Of a stretch of DNA of 64,000 nucleotides, positions 54,371-63,732 are shown piece by piece. Source of the stretch: Pirellulaceae bacterium (GTDB lineage: Bacteria; Planctomycetota; Planctomycetia; Pirellulales; Pirellulaceae); the NCBI GenBank assembly GCA_020852965.1, contig JADYZV010000073.1:57142-121141 (forward strand). The letters run 5' to 3'. The notes under the pieces are model-generated. The model saw only the letters and a program-made list of their open reading frames with translations, had not been told where the DNA came from and did no database searches. The position numbers and the translations under genes are program-made. How positions within the stretch are numbered: position 1 is the first letter of the stretch; the number at the start of each line of letters is the position of its first letter.

Positions 54371-54767
54371 CCGTCATTCTTGGCGTAGTTTGTCACGATC
54401 GTTATTAGTTTGTCAACGACCATAAAAAGTAACCCTTCACGAGCTTCTTACTATCCGTGCTCCGGCCTTGCCATCCGTGCGAGAATTCGTGTCATTCGCT
54501 AGCACGGACGGCAAGGCTGGAGCACGGATGACAGGGGCAGAAGGCGACGTTGTGTGAAACTACAGTTCGCAAAAATCCTCAGCTACCAGGGGCATATTCT
54601 CAAAATTGGCAATTGCGTATTGTACTGTTAAACCAAGCGAACGACTTTAAGTTAAACTGGTTTTCAGCCCAGTTTTGAACACGCTTCATCGGCGATGACT
54701 TTCAATACTCATCCTGTCAGGGGCAGGGCCATTGAATTCTGCTTCATTGAAATAGGGTCTTACACTT
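54371..54767. other. Intergenic region with a long inverted repeat, no gene
   Basis: 397 bp between divergent genes. A family-2 inverted pair is at 54453-54529; the remaining ~240 bp up to the CocE-like gene are AT-richer and should hold its promoter, but no clear hexamer pair is seen. Confidence 0.5.
54453..54529. repeat. Family-2 inverted repeat pair
   Basis: The left arm at 54453-54480 and the right arm at 54502-54529 are 28 bp each and complementary except for two positions. The core is GCACGGATGGCAAGGCCGGA. It matches the single units at 37712-37766 and 6741-6772. Confidence 0.85.
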
Positions 54768-56654
54768 ATGTCAAAACCTGCACATTGCGTCGCTCGGCTA
54801 TTTCTGCTCATCAACCTGAGCCTGCTTATTCTCGCCAACAGTTTGGCTGGACAGGAGCCGGAACAGCTTGAAAGCTACATCCGCTTGCACTATACGAAGC
54901 ACGAGGCGATGGTGCCGATGCGCGATGGCGTCAAGCTGATGACGTCGGTATTTGTACCTCGCGATACGACAAAAACCTATCCTATTCTCATCAAACGCAC
55001 GCCATATAACGTAGGTCCCTACGGCGTAGACAAGTATCCCAGCAAGCTCGGCCCCAGCGAGCTTTTCGTCAAAGCCGGCTACATCTTTGTCAATCAAGAT
55101 GTCCGCGGCCGGTTCGCATCCGAGGGCGAATTTCAGCAGGTCACACCGCACCTGCCGAACAAATCGCACGCTTCGGAAGTCGACGAAAGCTCCGATACCT
55201 ACGATACGATTGAATGGCTATTGAAAAACGTGAAGAACCACAATGGCCGAGTGGGCATGTTTGGCATTTCGTATCCCGGATTCTATGCGGCGGCTGGGAT
55301 GATCGACGCTCACCCAGCTCTGGTTGCCGTGTCGCCTCAAGCTCCGGTTAGTGACTGGTACTTCGACGACTTTTTGCACCATGGTGCATTTTTCTTGGCC
55401 CATGCGTTCCGATGGTTGAGTAGCAACGCCGGCGAAAGGCCAACCCCTACGACGGAGCCCTCCAAGCCGTTTGTTTATCCAACTCCAGACGGTTACAAAA
55501 TGTTTCTGGAAGCCGGTTCGGTTGAGAACATCGACAAGCTCTACTTAAAGGGAGCGATTCCGTTTTGGCAAGAGATGATGCAGCATCCGAACCGCGATGA
55601 ATTTTGGGAGAGGCGTGCGCTGATACCACATCTCAAGCGCGTCGCGCCGGCTGTGATGACCGTTACCGGTTGGTATGATGCAGAAGACTTGTACGGCTCC
55701 TTTAAGACCTATCAGTCGCTCGAAGAGCTCAATCCAAACGTCAACAATGTATTGGTGGTTGGACCGTGGCCGCACGGCGGTTGGGCGTCGAGCGATGGTG
55801 ATAGATTGGGGGAGGTCAGCTTCGGATCCAACACGGCAGCGTTCTACCGCAGCGAGATCGAGTTGCCTTTCTTTGAAAAGTATTTGAAGGGAAAGGAGTA
55901 TGCGGCTCCAGCCGAAGCGACGGTCTTTGAAACCGGCTCGAACGTGTGGCGCACCTTCGATCACTGGCCACCGAACAACATCGAGTCCAAGCGACTATAT
56001 CTTCAGTCGGGTGGACGATTGGACTTTGCTTCCCCCGAGCAGACGGCGCCCGATTCCGGCTATGACGAATTTGTCAGTGACCCCAACCAACCCGTTCCGT
56101 ATAGCCAGAAGATTACGCCGAGAATGACCGTTGAGTATATGGTCGACGATCAGCGTTTCGCGTCGCGTCGTCCAGATGTGTTAACTTTTCAAACTGAAGT
56201 CTTGAGCGAGGACATGGTTATCGCCGGTGCGCTCGAAGCAGATTTGTGGGTGACGACGACCGGTACCGATGCGGACTGGATTGTCAAGTTGATTGACGTG
56301 CGGCCCGACGCTCCCGAGTCGACGCCGCTGGCCGGTTACCAAATGCTACTTCGCAGCGAAGTCATGCGAGGAAGATTCCGCAACGACTATGCTCAACCGG
56401 AGCCATTCATTCCCGGCGAACCGGCGCGCATTCGTCTCGAGTTGCTGGACGTGCTGCACCGCTTTAAAAAAGGACATCGGCTGATGGTGCAAATTCAAAG
56501 CACATGGTTTCCACTGGTCGATCGCAATCCGCAGACGTTTGTGCCCAATATCTACTTTGCACAACCGGACGACTTCCAGAAGGCAACGCACCGAGTGCTA
56601 CGCTCGGACCAGTACCCGAGCAGTATTGAGGTAGGCGTTCTACCGAAATCGTAA
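54768..56654 (+). CDS. Secreted CocE/NonD-family hydrolase (peptidase S15 type)
   Basis: 628 residues. A signal peptide (LFLLINLSLLILANSLAG) precedes the alpha/beta hydrolase domain. Features are VPMRDGVKLMTSVFVPRDT, DVRGRFASEGEF, the nucleophile motif GMFGISYPGFYAA with Ser at ~residue 168, and PWPHGGWASSDGDRLG carrying the catalytic His. The C-terminal jelly roll (~420-625; VIAGALEADLWVTTTGTDAD, GHRLMVQIQSTWFPLVDRNP) is the X-Pro dipeptidyl-peptidase C-terminal domain. Family members are acyl hydrolases such as cocaine esterase, glutaryl-7-ACA acylase or X-prolyl peptidase. The substrate is unknown. It is monocistronic. Confidence 0.9.
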   Translation: MSKPAHCVARLFLLINLSLLILANSLAGQEPEQLESYIRLHYTKHEAMVPMRDGVKLMTSVFVPRDTTKTYPILIKRTPYNVGPYGVDKYPSKLGPSELFVKAGYIFVNQDVRGRFASEGEFQQVTPHLPNKSHASEVDESSDTYDTIEWLLKNVKNHNGRVGMFGISYPGFYAAAGMIDAHPALVAVSPQAPVSDWYFDDFLHHGAFFLAHAFRWLSSNAGERPTPTTEPSKPFVYPTPDGYKMFLEAGSVENIDKLYLKGAIPFWQEMMQHPNRDEFWERRALIPHLKRVAPAVMTVTGWYDAEDLYGSFKTYQSLEELNPNVNNVLVVGPWPHGGWASSDGDRLGEVSFGSNTAAFYRSEIELPFFEKYLKGKEYAAPAEATVFETGSNVWRTFDHWPPNNIESKRLYLQSGGRLDFASPEQTAPDSGYDEFVSDPNQPVPYSQKITPRMTVEYMVDDQRFASRRPDVLTFQTEVLSEDMVIAGALEADLWVTTTGTDADWIVKLIDVRPDAPESTPLAGYQMLLRSEVMRGRFRNDYAQPEPFIPGEPARIRLELLDVLHRFKKGHRLMVQIQSTWFPLVDRNPQTFVPNIYFAQPDDFQKATHRVLRSDQYPSSIEVGVLPKS

Positions 56655-56661
56655 ACGAGTC

Positions 56662-56701
56662 GTTGTAGGCTCGTAACGAGCTTAGTTGTAGACTCGTAAC
56701 G
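56662..56701. repeat. Short direct repeat after the CocE-like gene
   Basis: GTTGTAGGCTCGTAACG (56662-56678) and GTTGTAGACTCGTAACG (56685-56701) are 23 bp apart. The first continues into the palindrome GCTCGT-A-ACGAGC. GACTCGTAAC is also part of the family-1 core, so this may be a decayed relative. Confidence 0.55.
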
Positions 56702-56823
56702 TGCCCTGCGCAGTTACGGCAGACCGAAGCGGGCGAGTCGAGTAGAGAGCGAGTAGAGAATTGTCGCTGCTAACATGCCACAATAAGTAGCCTACTACGG
56801 TAACAGCTTGGTACTCGCTGCGC

Positions 56824-57588
56824 CTACTTGGCTAATTTGGCTGGGTACTTGGGCTCTTCATCGAGCGATTGGTGATCGAGCCATTGATACAAGTCGGGAG
56901 AGGCATAGGCGGCAGACCATGAATTGTGGCCAAAGTGCTCTAGGCTAGTAAAACGAATGGTCTGGCTACCAGCCTGTTGGATGGCTTGTACCATTTCCTC
57001 GTTGGCTTTGAAGACTCCATCTTGATCGCCGCAGAAGACCCAGATCGACAGCGACTTCAATTTGTCCGCATCCGCAGTTTGCCCTCGACCGCAAATGGGA
57101 ACAACAGCCGCAAAATGCTCAGGATGATCGGCGGCCATGCGCCATGAACCCGAACCACCCATGCTCAATCCTGTGAGATAGATTCGAGTAATGTCGCCGC
57201 CGAATTCTTCCACGATCGAATCGAGCAATTCGCTGAGCCGCAATTGCTGGGTGTCACTGCTCCAGCTATCTTCCTTGGGGCATTGTGGTGACAGCAGTAT
57301 GTACGGAAACTTTTTGCCCTCAGCGACCAACAGAGGAGGCCCCCATTTCGCGACCAAGCTCAACGGGCCTTCGCTCTCGCCACGGCCATGCAAGAACAAC
57401 ATGACGGGGAGTGCGGTGCCAGGTTTATAGTTCTCCGGCAAGTACAGCAGATAGGGAACTTCGGCCGAGTCGGAGGACTTGAAGCTTTGCTCCACTTGCT
57501 TGCCCGCTTCAGGTTCAGCAGATCTTGCGGAAGGACTGTGTAAAAAGGTCACTCCAATTGCAGCGGCTAACACGACAAACGTTCTCAT
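56824..57588 (-). CDS. Secreted prolyl-oligopeptidase/feruloyl-esterase-like hydrolase
   Basis: 254 residues with GAGGGATTT before the ATG. A signal peptide (TFVVLAAAIGVTFLHSPSARS) is followed by a small alpha/beta hydrolase: VPYLLYLPENYKPGTALPVM, LFLHGRGESEGP (oxyanion loop), IYLTGLSMGGSGSWRMAADH with the nucleophile Ser near residue 142, FCGDQDGVFKANEE (Asp) and EHFGHNSWSAAY (His). This set fits the planctomycetal 'prolyl oligopeptidase family / phospholipase-carboxylesterase' group. It probably hydrolyses carbohydrate esters or short acyl esters in the periplasm. It is monocistronic and convergent with the CocE-like gene. Confidence 0.87.
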   Translation of the reverse strand: MRTFVVLAAAIGVTFLHSPSARSAEPEAGKQVEQSFKSSDSAEVPYLLYLPENYKPGTALPVMLFLHGRGESEGPLSLVAKWGPPLLVAEGKKFPYILLSPQCPKEDSWSSDTQQLRLSELLDSIVEEFGGDITRIYLTGLSMGGSGSWRMAADHPEHFAAVVPICGRGQTADADKLKSLSIWVFCGDQDGVFKANEEMVQAIQQAGSQTIRFTSLEHFGHNSWSAAYASPDLYQWLDHQSLDEEPKYPAKLAK

Positions 57589-57775
57589 AAATCCCTCGGG
57601 GTATTGAAAGTCGGATTGGGTGGGGTTTGGATAATCATCTTAACGGTTTTTATAGTGAGCGAGTTGCCGTTTTCCGTAGATTTTTGTTGGTGTCGAATGT
57701 TGCTAAAATAGCATCGTATGTCGCGACTATTTCCTTCTCGCTGGTCGCCACCACAGTCATTTTCGCAAGCTCCAT

Positions 57776-58708
57776 TCAGGCGGACTTGTAACTAACCAGT
57801 GCTACACCACAGAGCATCAGGCTAATCAAGGCCGCCTTTCGCTTCCAGTTCTTCTCAGAGAGGATCACAATCCCAAACACAAACGGGATGACGACTGAGG
57901 TACGACGGAGAGGCGAAATGATGGCCAGCAGTGCGTCGGGATCGCTCAACGCGGAGAAGTAGAGAAAGTCGGCAATGAGCAAACAGACAGCGATCGCGGG
58001 AATGGTCCAACGCCAGGAAAACGGTTGCAGTGCGCGGTCCTTCCAATACCAGCGCAACGCCAGTGGCAGCATAACTGGCACCAAGTAGATCGAAAACCAG
58101 GCCTGTAGTGTTACTGGGGGAATCGACATCCACTGCAGCAAGAACTTGTCATACAGCGCACTTAGCGAACCAAGCAGCGTAGCGGCAATCATATAGCCAA
58201 CCCAGCGATTCGTGCTGCGGTGTATGCCCTCGAGCTTGCCAACATTTGAAAACGAGATGAAGGCGAACAAGATCATCAACATCCCAATCCACTGAACCAT
58301 TGTCGGGCGTTCGCCCATAAGAACGACAGCTACAAGCGTCGTCCACAATGGGCTGGTAGCCCGGATCGGAGTCGCGATGGAGATCGGCAGATGCTTGAAG
58401 GCGAACAGCGCTAGAGTCCAAGATGCGCCTACCAACGCCGACTTGGCGAATAGCAGCAGGTGTACGCTGGGACCGATCGGCTCAACGACAAAGGGAGTGG
58501 AGGCGAGTATCCCCGGCAACGAAGACGAAAGGAGTAGCAGCGGAAGATAAATTAAGGCTGCCGTAACCACATTCAGCAGCAAGACCACTGGCACCGCATT
58601 CTCCCGCACTGCCGATTTTTTTGCTATGTCGTACAGTCCAAGAAAAAGCGCAGACAGCAAGCTCTGCAGTATCCATTGCATATTCCAGCCAAGCACTCTT
58701 GAGGTCAT
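57776..58708 (-). CDS. EamA/DMT-family membrane transporter
   Basis: 310 residues with ten hydrophobic helices in two EamA repeats (WILQSLLSALFLGLYDIAKK and WVGYMIAATLLGSLSALYDK begin the two halves). ATPIRATSPLWTTLVAVVLM and ISPLRRTSVVIPFVFGIVIL are the matching end segments, as usual in drug/metabolite exporters. An internal ATG at 58679-58681 (MQWILQS) is a second possible start. The substrate is unknown. There is no operon partner. Confidence 0.87.
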   Translation of the reverse strand: MTSRVLGWNMQWILQSLLSALFLGLYDIAKKSAVRENAVPVVLLLNVVTAALIYLPLLLLSSSLPGILASTPFVVEPIGPSVHLLLFAKSALVGASWTLALFAFKHLPISIATPIRATSPLWTTLVAVVLMGERPTMVQWIGMLMILFAFISFSNVGKLEGIHRSTNRWVGYMIAATLLGSLSALYDKFLLQWMSIPPVTLQAWFSIYLVPVMLPLALRWYWKDRALQPFSWRWTIPAIAVCLLIADFLYFSALSDPDALLAIISPLRRTSVVIPFVFGIVILSEKNWKRKAALISLMLCGVALVSYKSA

Positions 58709-59188
58709 GGTGATAGTTTCGTGGGAAGAATAATATTGTAGCAGACCGTTTTTGCTTCTCCGACGGAAACCTATTCGCTGTCATCGCTTACTTCGCTTTC
58801 ACCCAAACCCATGGACGCTCCAGTTTTAAAACGATCGAGCAAAAGTCTAAGCGGTTGGAGGCAGCCCAATCGGCCGTCGAATTCCTACTACGGCAGGGTA
58901 GCGGCCCCGATGGTAAACTCGATTTCACCACCACTCGGGTCGGACGTCGGCTGTGACGAGCGCCGCACCTGTGCGGGTGCCGAGGGGGGAGCGTCAGGCC
59001 ACTTTGTCGATTGGACTGTTCCGCCGTGGGCAGGAATCTTCATGCGAAGGACCGTGGGGAGCCGAAAATAAGTGGCGGCAATGCCTGGAATCGATTCCAG
59101 ACGCCCTTGCCGGAGAGGCGGTTTTGGTAACAATTATAGCTCTCACAAAGCATTTCCCTGTGTTGAAGATTTTTGCAACGTAGTACCT
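58709..59188. other. 480-bp region without a supported gene
   Basis: Several short frames exist on both strands (for example 58811-59071), but none has a signal peptide, domain, start context or coherent codon use. No dispersed repeat was recognised here. It should include the promoters of the DMT gene and the small secreted gene. Confidence 0.4.
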
Positions 59189-59539
59189 ATGTTGAGCACG
59201 AGCGTCAAATTTCGATGGATAGTCCACCTGTTGTGTGGTTGGTGTCTACTGGCCACACATGGGGATGTTTCGCCCGTCTCCCACTCTACTCATTGCTCGC
59301 ATATCGTCGAGCTGGCTGCTGCTATTGCCCCGACTGCCGCTGACTTTTCGGACACTGCCCTGCAACAGAATTGCCAGAGCTTGGTGAAAGCCGATCAACA
59401 GGCCAGGGCTTATGCACGCAAAGTGGGATTGTTAGCGTCAACCAGCTTTCCCACTAGATACGGACAGCCAGCCAGCTTCGACGCCCAGTTGCCGTGTTCC
59501 GCATCTCTCTTCACTCTCGGTGTCGCGCTTCGTCTCTGA
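59189..59539 (+). CDS. Small exported hypothetical protein (116 aa)
   Basis: From the ATG at 59189: MLSTSVKFRWIVHLLCGWCL followed by LATHGDVSPVSHS looks like a signal peptide. The remaining ~85 residues contain ELAAAIAPTAADFSDTALQQ and KADQQARAYARKVGLLASTS, a helical pattern with a few Cys (HCSH, QQNCQS, LPCSAS). No family was recognised. An intrinsic terminator 21 bp after the stop codon supports a real transcription unit. The frame is open further upstream but the ATG is the natural start. Confidence 0.55.
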   Translation: MLSTSVKFRWIVHLLCGWCLLATHGDVSPVSHSTHCSHIVELAAAIAPTAADFSDTALQQNCQSLVKADQQARAYARKVGLLASTSFPTRYGQPASFDAQLPCSASLFTLGVALRL

Positions 59540-59559
59540 TCCGAAGTGTGCTCTCCCGT

Positions 59560-59587
59560 AGGAACCATATTGGCGGTTCCTTTTCTA
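59560..59587 (+). terminator. Intrinsic terminator after the small secreted gene
   Basis: AGGAACC-ATATTGGC-GGTTCCT forms a 7-bp stem with an 8-nt loop and is followed by TTTCTAT. It is placed just after the stop codon at 59539. Confidence 0.7.
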
Positions 59588-59782
59588 TATCGGCTCGTGT
59601 GGTTACGCGAATCGTCGTCTGCTGAAAGTGCACCCCACTTTCGTCGACGCATTGCATCCACGCAGCATTCCTCCATGTTCTTCCGAGGCCCTCCGCTACT
59701 TGTGGTAGCGACGAGTACAACTCGTGAACAGGGACCAACGATTGAGTCTCCCATATCTATCCGACACTGAGGCAATAATTAC

Positions 59783-60361
59783 GTGGCTATCATTACCGAA
59801 ACTACTAGCAATCCCAGTCGATTACCTGCGCCAACGAAACCAACCGACGCCAGCAGCGTGGTGTTTTCAAAGCTCGACTCGCGATTGAAGCAAGTCAAAT
59901 TGCTGACGGATCAGGGGCTCTATCAGCGAGCCTTTGATACCATTCCGAACAACAGTTCCGACATGGAGGTGCTCAACTGCCGAGCGGTATGCTTGATGCG
60001 GATGGGAAAGTTCGCACAAGCCATCGCGCCACTGCGGAGTGTCGCGCTCAACATGAGCACTTTTCATTTGCGACCTGAAATTCCCGAGCATATCAAGATT
60101 AACTATGCCATCGCCTTGTTCTTCGGTGGCGAGCCGGCCGGTGGCTTGGATGCTTTGGCGGATATCCAGCGCGAGGATGACCCTCAAGTTCAGATGCTTC
60201 GCGCTCGGGCTAAGGCATGGGCGGCGAGCATGAATTGGCTTAGGCGATTGGACTGGCACGTCAACCGCGTTGCACCCAAGCTTGGTCCGACGCCAGGCTC
60301 GGCAGTGGTCGGCTACCTGGCATGGGAGCTGAATGAGGCCAGTTTCTCAGCGCGCGAATAA
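59783..60361 (+). CDS. Short TPR-like cytoplasmic protein (192 aa)
   Basis: GTG start at 59783; no in-frame ATG precedes the conserved part. There is no signal peptide. Residues ~35-160 show TPR-like helix pairs (LKQVKLLTDQGLYQRAFDTI, LNCRAVCLMRMGKFAQAIAP, INYAIALFFGGEPAGGLDAL). The C-terminal RLDWHVNRVAPKLGPTPGSA-type stretch is not repetitive. It resembles small TPR adaptor proteins that accompany planctomycetal transporters. It lies 300 bp ahead of the MMPL exporter gene on the same strand, with a tandem repeat between them. Partner unknown. Confidence 0.7.
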   Translation: MAIITETTSNPSRLPAPTKPTDASSVVFSKLDSRLKQVKLLTDQGLYQRAFDTIPNNSSDMEVLNCRAVCLMRMGKFAQAIAPLRSVALNMSTFHLRPEIPEHIKINYAIALFFGGEPAGGLDALADIQREDDPQVQMLRARAKAWAASMNWLRRLDWHVNRVAPKLGPTPGSAVVGYLAWELNEASFSARE

Positions 60362-60660
60362 CTGGACATCAGCGTGTTGCGCGTGACATGCTCCCCGATG
60401 GACTTTGCGAGTGTGACATGCTCCCCGATGGACTTTGCGAGTGTGACATGCTCCCCGATGGACTTTGCGAGTGTGACATGCTCCCCGATGGACTTGCTCC
60501 ATCGGAGGCTAAGTTTTGCAATTAGTTGCGGCAGAACCAGAATGCGCCGCCTCCGTGGGTGAGGTGGCGCGTTCGCGGGCGGTATTCTGCCAAAAAGCCT
60601 CTTCTTCCACTGGCCCAAGGCCGCTGGGGGAGCTGATTAACTTTACTCAAGGCTTCTGTT
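60362..60660. other. Intergenic region largely made of a 30-bp tandem repeat
   Basis: 299 bp between the TPR gene and the MMPL gene. The first half holds four 30-bp units and a closing hairpin (see 60383-60505). The second half shows no feature apart from the weak ribosome-binding site CAAGG before the MMPL start. Confidence 0.6.
60383..60505. repeat. 30-bp tandem repeat, about 3.8 copies, ending in a hairpin
   Basis: Units start at 60383, 60413, 60443 and 60473. The shared core is GTGACATGCTCCCCGATGGA. The last unit breaks off and is closed by the hairpin CCGATGGA-CTTGC-TCCATCGG (60485-60505). The first three copies are identical. Neither unit length nor spacing fits a CRISPR array. Confidence 0.9.
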
Positions 60661-63600
60661 ATGAACGACGCTCCATTGAACAGCTCGATGCCCAAGACGT
60701 TCTATCAAAGGTGGAGCGTGGCAGTGATTGGCGCAACGCTGTGCTTGTCGCCGCTCGTATTTTACTGGGCTGCCTTGGCCGTGCAAAGCAACGTCAATCG
60801 CGTCGAAGATTGGTTGCCCAAGACATTCGAGGAGACCAAGCATCTAGCCTGGTTTCGCGAGCATTTTCCCTCGGATCAATTCGTGATCGTGAGTTGGCGA
60901 GGGTGCCGCTTGGATGTGGGGCAAGCTACGAATGGCGAAACCAATCGAGTGAGCCCAGGAGACGATCCCCGCCTGGTTCGCTTGGCACGACTATTGGTTC
61001 CCGAAAAGAATCTGGGAGAACGCGAAGATTCTCTCGACCAGGTAAATTTGCAAGACCCTGGCTCCTCAACTGACGATGCTAGTCCCGAGGACGCAGCCCT
61101 TTGTAGCAAGTACTTCAATTCGGTGCTGACGGGGCGGGACTTGCTGAATCAACTGACCGCACCGCCGCTGAGTTTGTCGGTGGAGGCGGCTGTCGAACGC
61201 TTGCAAGGGACGATGATCGGTCCCGATGGAGCGCAAACGTGCCTGATTGTTACCCTGCGCACGGCCGCGCTGAGCGAACTTAAACAAGTGCTAGGGACCG
61301 GGCAAAATCGCATCCTTCGCTCCGATGTGCCGGCGGGGATTCTGCGGCGGATGATTGAGAAAGCGGGTGTCGCTGCCGAAGACGTTCACTTAGGCGGCCC
61401 TCCCGTAGATAACAACGCGATCAACGAAGAAGGAGAGAGAACGCTGGTACGATTGGCGGGGCTGTCCGGACTGCTCGGCTTGGGGCTGGCTTGGTGGTCG
61501 CTACGCAGCATTCCCCTAACGCTCATCGTATTTTTTTGCGGAGTGATGAGCGCCGCCTCTTCTCTGGCTATCGTCGGTATTTCAGGGCAGAACGTCGACG
61601 CCATTTTGATGTCGATGCCATCCTTGGTGTACGTCCTGGCGATCTCAGGAGCGGTTCACTTGGTGAACTACTATCGTGAAGCCGTCGAGTCGGGAGGACT
61701 CTATGCAGCGGTTGAAAGAGCGGTTAAGCACGCGTGGAAGCCAGCGATGTTATGCTCCGTTACGACGGCTGTGGGGTTGGTGTCATTATCAGCCAGTGAA
61801 TTGGTTCCAATTCGCAAGTTCGGAATATTCTCGGCGGCTGGGGTGATGAGCCTAGTGGGCATCGTCTATTTCTTTCTCCCCGCCGCCTTGCAGGTGTCCG
61901 GCATTGGAAAGAGATGGTTGGTTCCAAAGCCCGAGACACCGCTGATTGGTTCTCGCAAGAAAAATGGCAAACTGCGCAAGCATCAAGCGGCTGTCGGTCC
62001 CGCCGAAACAGCATTGCAAGCCAACTCGAACTATCGCAACCACTGGGAGCGTGTTGCGAGCGGCATCGTCATTCACTATCGAGGGGTTGGTCTGGTCTGC
62101 GCCCTGGTGACGGTCGTCGTTGGTTATGGTTTGAAGTATTCTAGTTCGAGTATCGATCTGCTCAAACTGTTCGATCATCGCGCGCGGATACTGCAGGACT
62201 ACCGTTGGTTGGAAGCCAACTTGGGTAAACTCGTGCCGTTGGAAATTGTCGTCCGTTTTCCAGCCGCGACCCAGCGCGAGACATTGAATGCCCAAGGACA
62301 GGAATCGAATTGGAGTGCGCTCAGCTTCGTACAACGTCTTGAAACAATTACGCGCATGCAGACATTGATCGAGCGTAAGTTCGGGCCTGCTGGAGACGAT
62401 GTGGTAGGAAACAGCATGTCGGCTGCTTCGTTCGTGCCCGTTCTGCCGCCGGCCGCTTCGGGCAACTATTCTTTTGTCCATCGCAAGATCCTCGATGCGA
62501 AGCTCAGTCGAAGCAAACAGGAACTGTCGGACGCAGGGTTTCTCCGCATGGACAAAGAGGATGGAAGCGAACTGTGGCGGATTAGCTTGCGCGTAGCCGC
62601 TTTCCGTGACGTCGACTACGGGAAATTCGTCAAAGACCTCGAGCAAATCACGCAACCGTTGTTGGAAGCTTATCACACCCGGGCGGAGATCTTATCGAAT
62701 CTTTCGCGCTTGTCACCCATGGGAAACTTCGCAGGGAAACGCGTGCTATTGTGGAGTTGCAAGCGCGAGCCACAACCAGAGCAAGCCGCCCATCAGGCAT
62801 TTGTGCAGGTCTTGCATCGACTGCTACAAGAGTATCGATGCGACGTTAAGCTGATCACCAGCGATCCGCTAGCCACACCATTGACGGAGTTTGAGGAGCT
62901 CGATCGGCTCGGGGTGGTCGTGGCCTGTGGTGATTTTTCGGATGCCGATTTGGCGGTGGTCCAAGCGGCCATACCCGATACCATAGATGCTCGCTTGTCG
63001 GTTGGCGAAGTTGCTCCGGTACGCGTCGCAAGTGCGGCGGTCGAAACGGTGCCCTCCACCGAGGAAACGGAACGCAATCAATCATTGAGCGCGGTCTATA
63101 CGGGCGTGGTCCCCATCGTGTATCAGGCGCAGCGCGCGCTGCTGAATAGTTTGGTGGAGAGTACTTGGTGGTCCTTTCTGACCATAACGCCTATCATAAT
63201 GATCGTCTCGCGTAGCATTCTGGCCGGGGCTATCGCCATGATCCCCAATGCCATTCCGGTCCTGTTTATTTTCGGGGCGATGGGATGGCTGGGTATCCCG
63301 ATCGACATCGGGTCGATGATGACGGCCAGCATTGCGCTCGGCGTGGCCGTCGACGATACGATTCACTTCCTCGCTCGCTATCGTGAAGAACTTGCATTCA
63401 CACCCGATCGCGAGCGTGCAATCATCAGCACCTACGGACACTGCGCCGTTCCCACGCTGCAAGCTGCCCTGATTAGTGGGCTGGGGCTATCGGTGTTTGC
63501 GTTTAGTACTTTCACACCTACGCAGCGTTTCGGGTGGCTGATGCTCAGTATCTTGCTGGCGGGGGTGGTTTCCGAACTGATCGTGCTCCCCGCACTGCTT

Positions 63601-63732
63601 GCCAGCCCGCTTGGCATAGTCTTCGGTCGTAACAAGTCGATCGCGGTGGATAAGTCGATCACTGTGGACGCAGTATCGGCCTCTGAGCTACCTACGATGC
63701 CCATTCATGCACAGCAGCGCCCCGCTGCTTAG
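60661..63732 (+). CDS. RND-superfamily MMPL/SSD-type exporter
   Basis: 1023 residues with the RND two-fold layout: TM1 (~20-40), a large periplasmic loop (~45-270), TM2-6 (~272-420), then a charged cytoplasmic linker (SRKKNGKLRKHQAA). TM7, a second loop (~500-830) and TM8-12 (~833-1000) follow. Family landmarks are LMSMPSLVYVLAISGAVHLV in the first half and SIALGVAVDDTIHFLARYRE in the second, whose Asp pair near residue 895 is the proton-relay position. SVYTGVVPIVYQAQRALLNS-type sequence sits before TM8. MMPL proteins move lipids, hopanoids or other hydrophobic molecules. The substrate here is unknown; hopanoid or lipid transport would fit a planctomycete (inference). Confidence 0.88.
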   Translation: MNDAPLNSSMPKTFYQRWSVAVIGATLCLSPLVFYWAALAVQSNVNRVEDWLPKTFEETKHLAWFREHFPSDQFVIVSWRGCRLDVGQATNGETNRVSPGDDPRLVRLARLLVPEKNLGEREDSLDQVNLQDPGSSTDDASPEDAALCSKYFNSVLTGRDLLNQLTAPPLSLSVEAAVERLQGTMIGPDGAQTCLIVTLRTAALSELKQVLGTGQNRILRSDVPAGILRRMIEKAGVAAEDVHLGGPPVDNNAINEEGERTLVRLAGLSGLLGLGLAWWSLRSIPLTLIVFFCGVMSAASSLAIVGISGQNVDAILMSMPSLVYVLAISGAVHLVNYYREAVESGGLYAAVERAVKHAWKPAMLCSVTTAVGLVSLSASELVPIRKFGIFSAAGVMSLVGIVYFFLPAALQVSGIGKRWLVPKPETPLIGSRKKNGKLRKHQAAVGPAETALQANSNYRNHWERVASGIVIHYRGVGLVCALVTVVVGYGLKYSSSSIDLLKLFDHRARILQDYRWLEANLGKLVPLEIVVRFPAATQRETLNAQGQESNWSALSFVQRLETITRMQTLIERKFGPAGDDVVGNSMSAASFVPVLPPAASGNYSFVHRKILDAKLSRSKQELSDAGFLRMDKEDGSELWRISLRVAAFRDVDYGKFVKDLEQITQPLLEAYHTRAEILSNLSRLSPMGNFAGKRVLLWSCKREPQPEQAAHQAFVQVLHRLLQEYRCDVKLITSDPLATPLTEFEELDRLGVVVACGDFSDADLAVVQAAIPDTIDARLSVGEVAPVRVASAAVETVPSTEETERNQSLSAVYTGVVPIVYQAQRALLNSLVESTWWSFLTITPIIMIVSRSILAGAIAMIPNAIPVLFIFGAMGWLGIPIDIGSMMTASIALGVAVDDTIHFLARYREELAFTPDRERAIISTYGHCAVPTLQAALISGLGLSVFAFSTFTPTQRFGWLMLSILLAGVVSELIVLPALLASPLGIVFGRNKSIAVDKSITVDAVSASELPTMPIHAQQRPAA

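Noticed and set aside
58811..59133. Two overlapping frames of ~80 codons on opposite strands
   Set aside because: Neither has a ribosome-binding site, signal peptide or domain; mutual overlap and composition suggest chance.
60383..60505. Possible CRISPR array or coding repeat
   Set aside because: Units are contiguous without spacers. The frames through them have no start context, and the minus-strand frame runs antisense into the adjacent gene.
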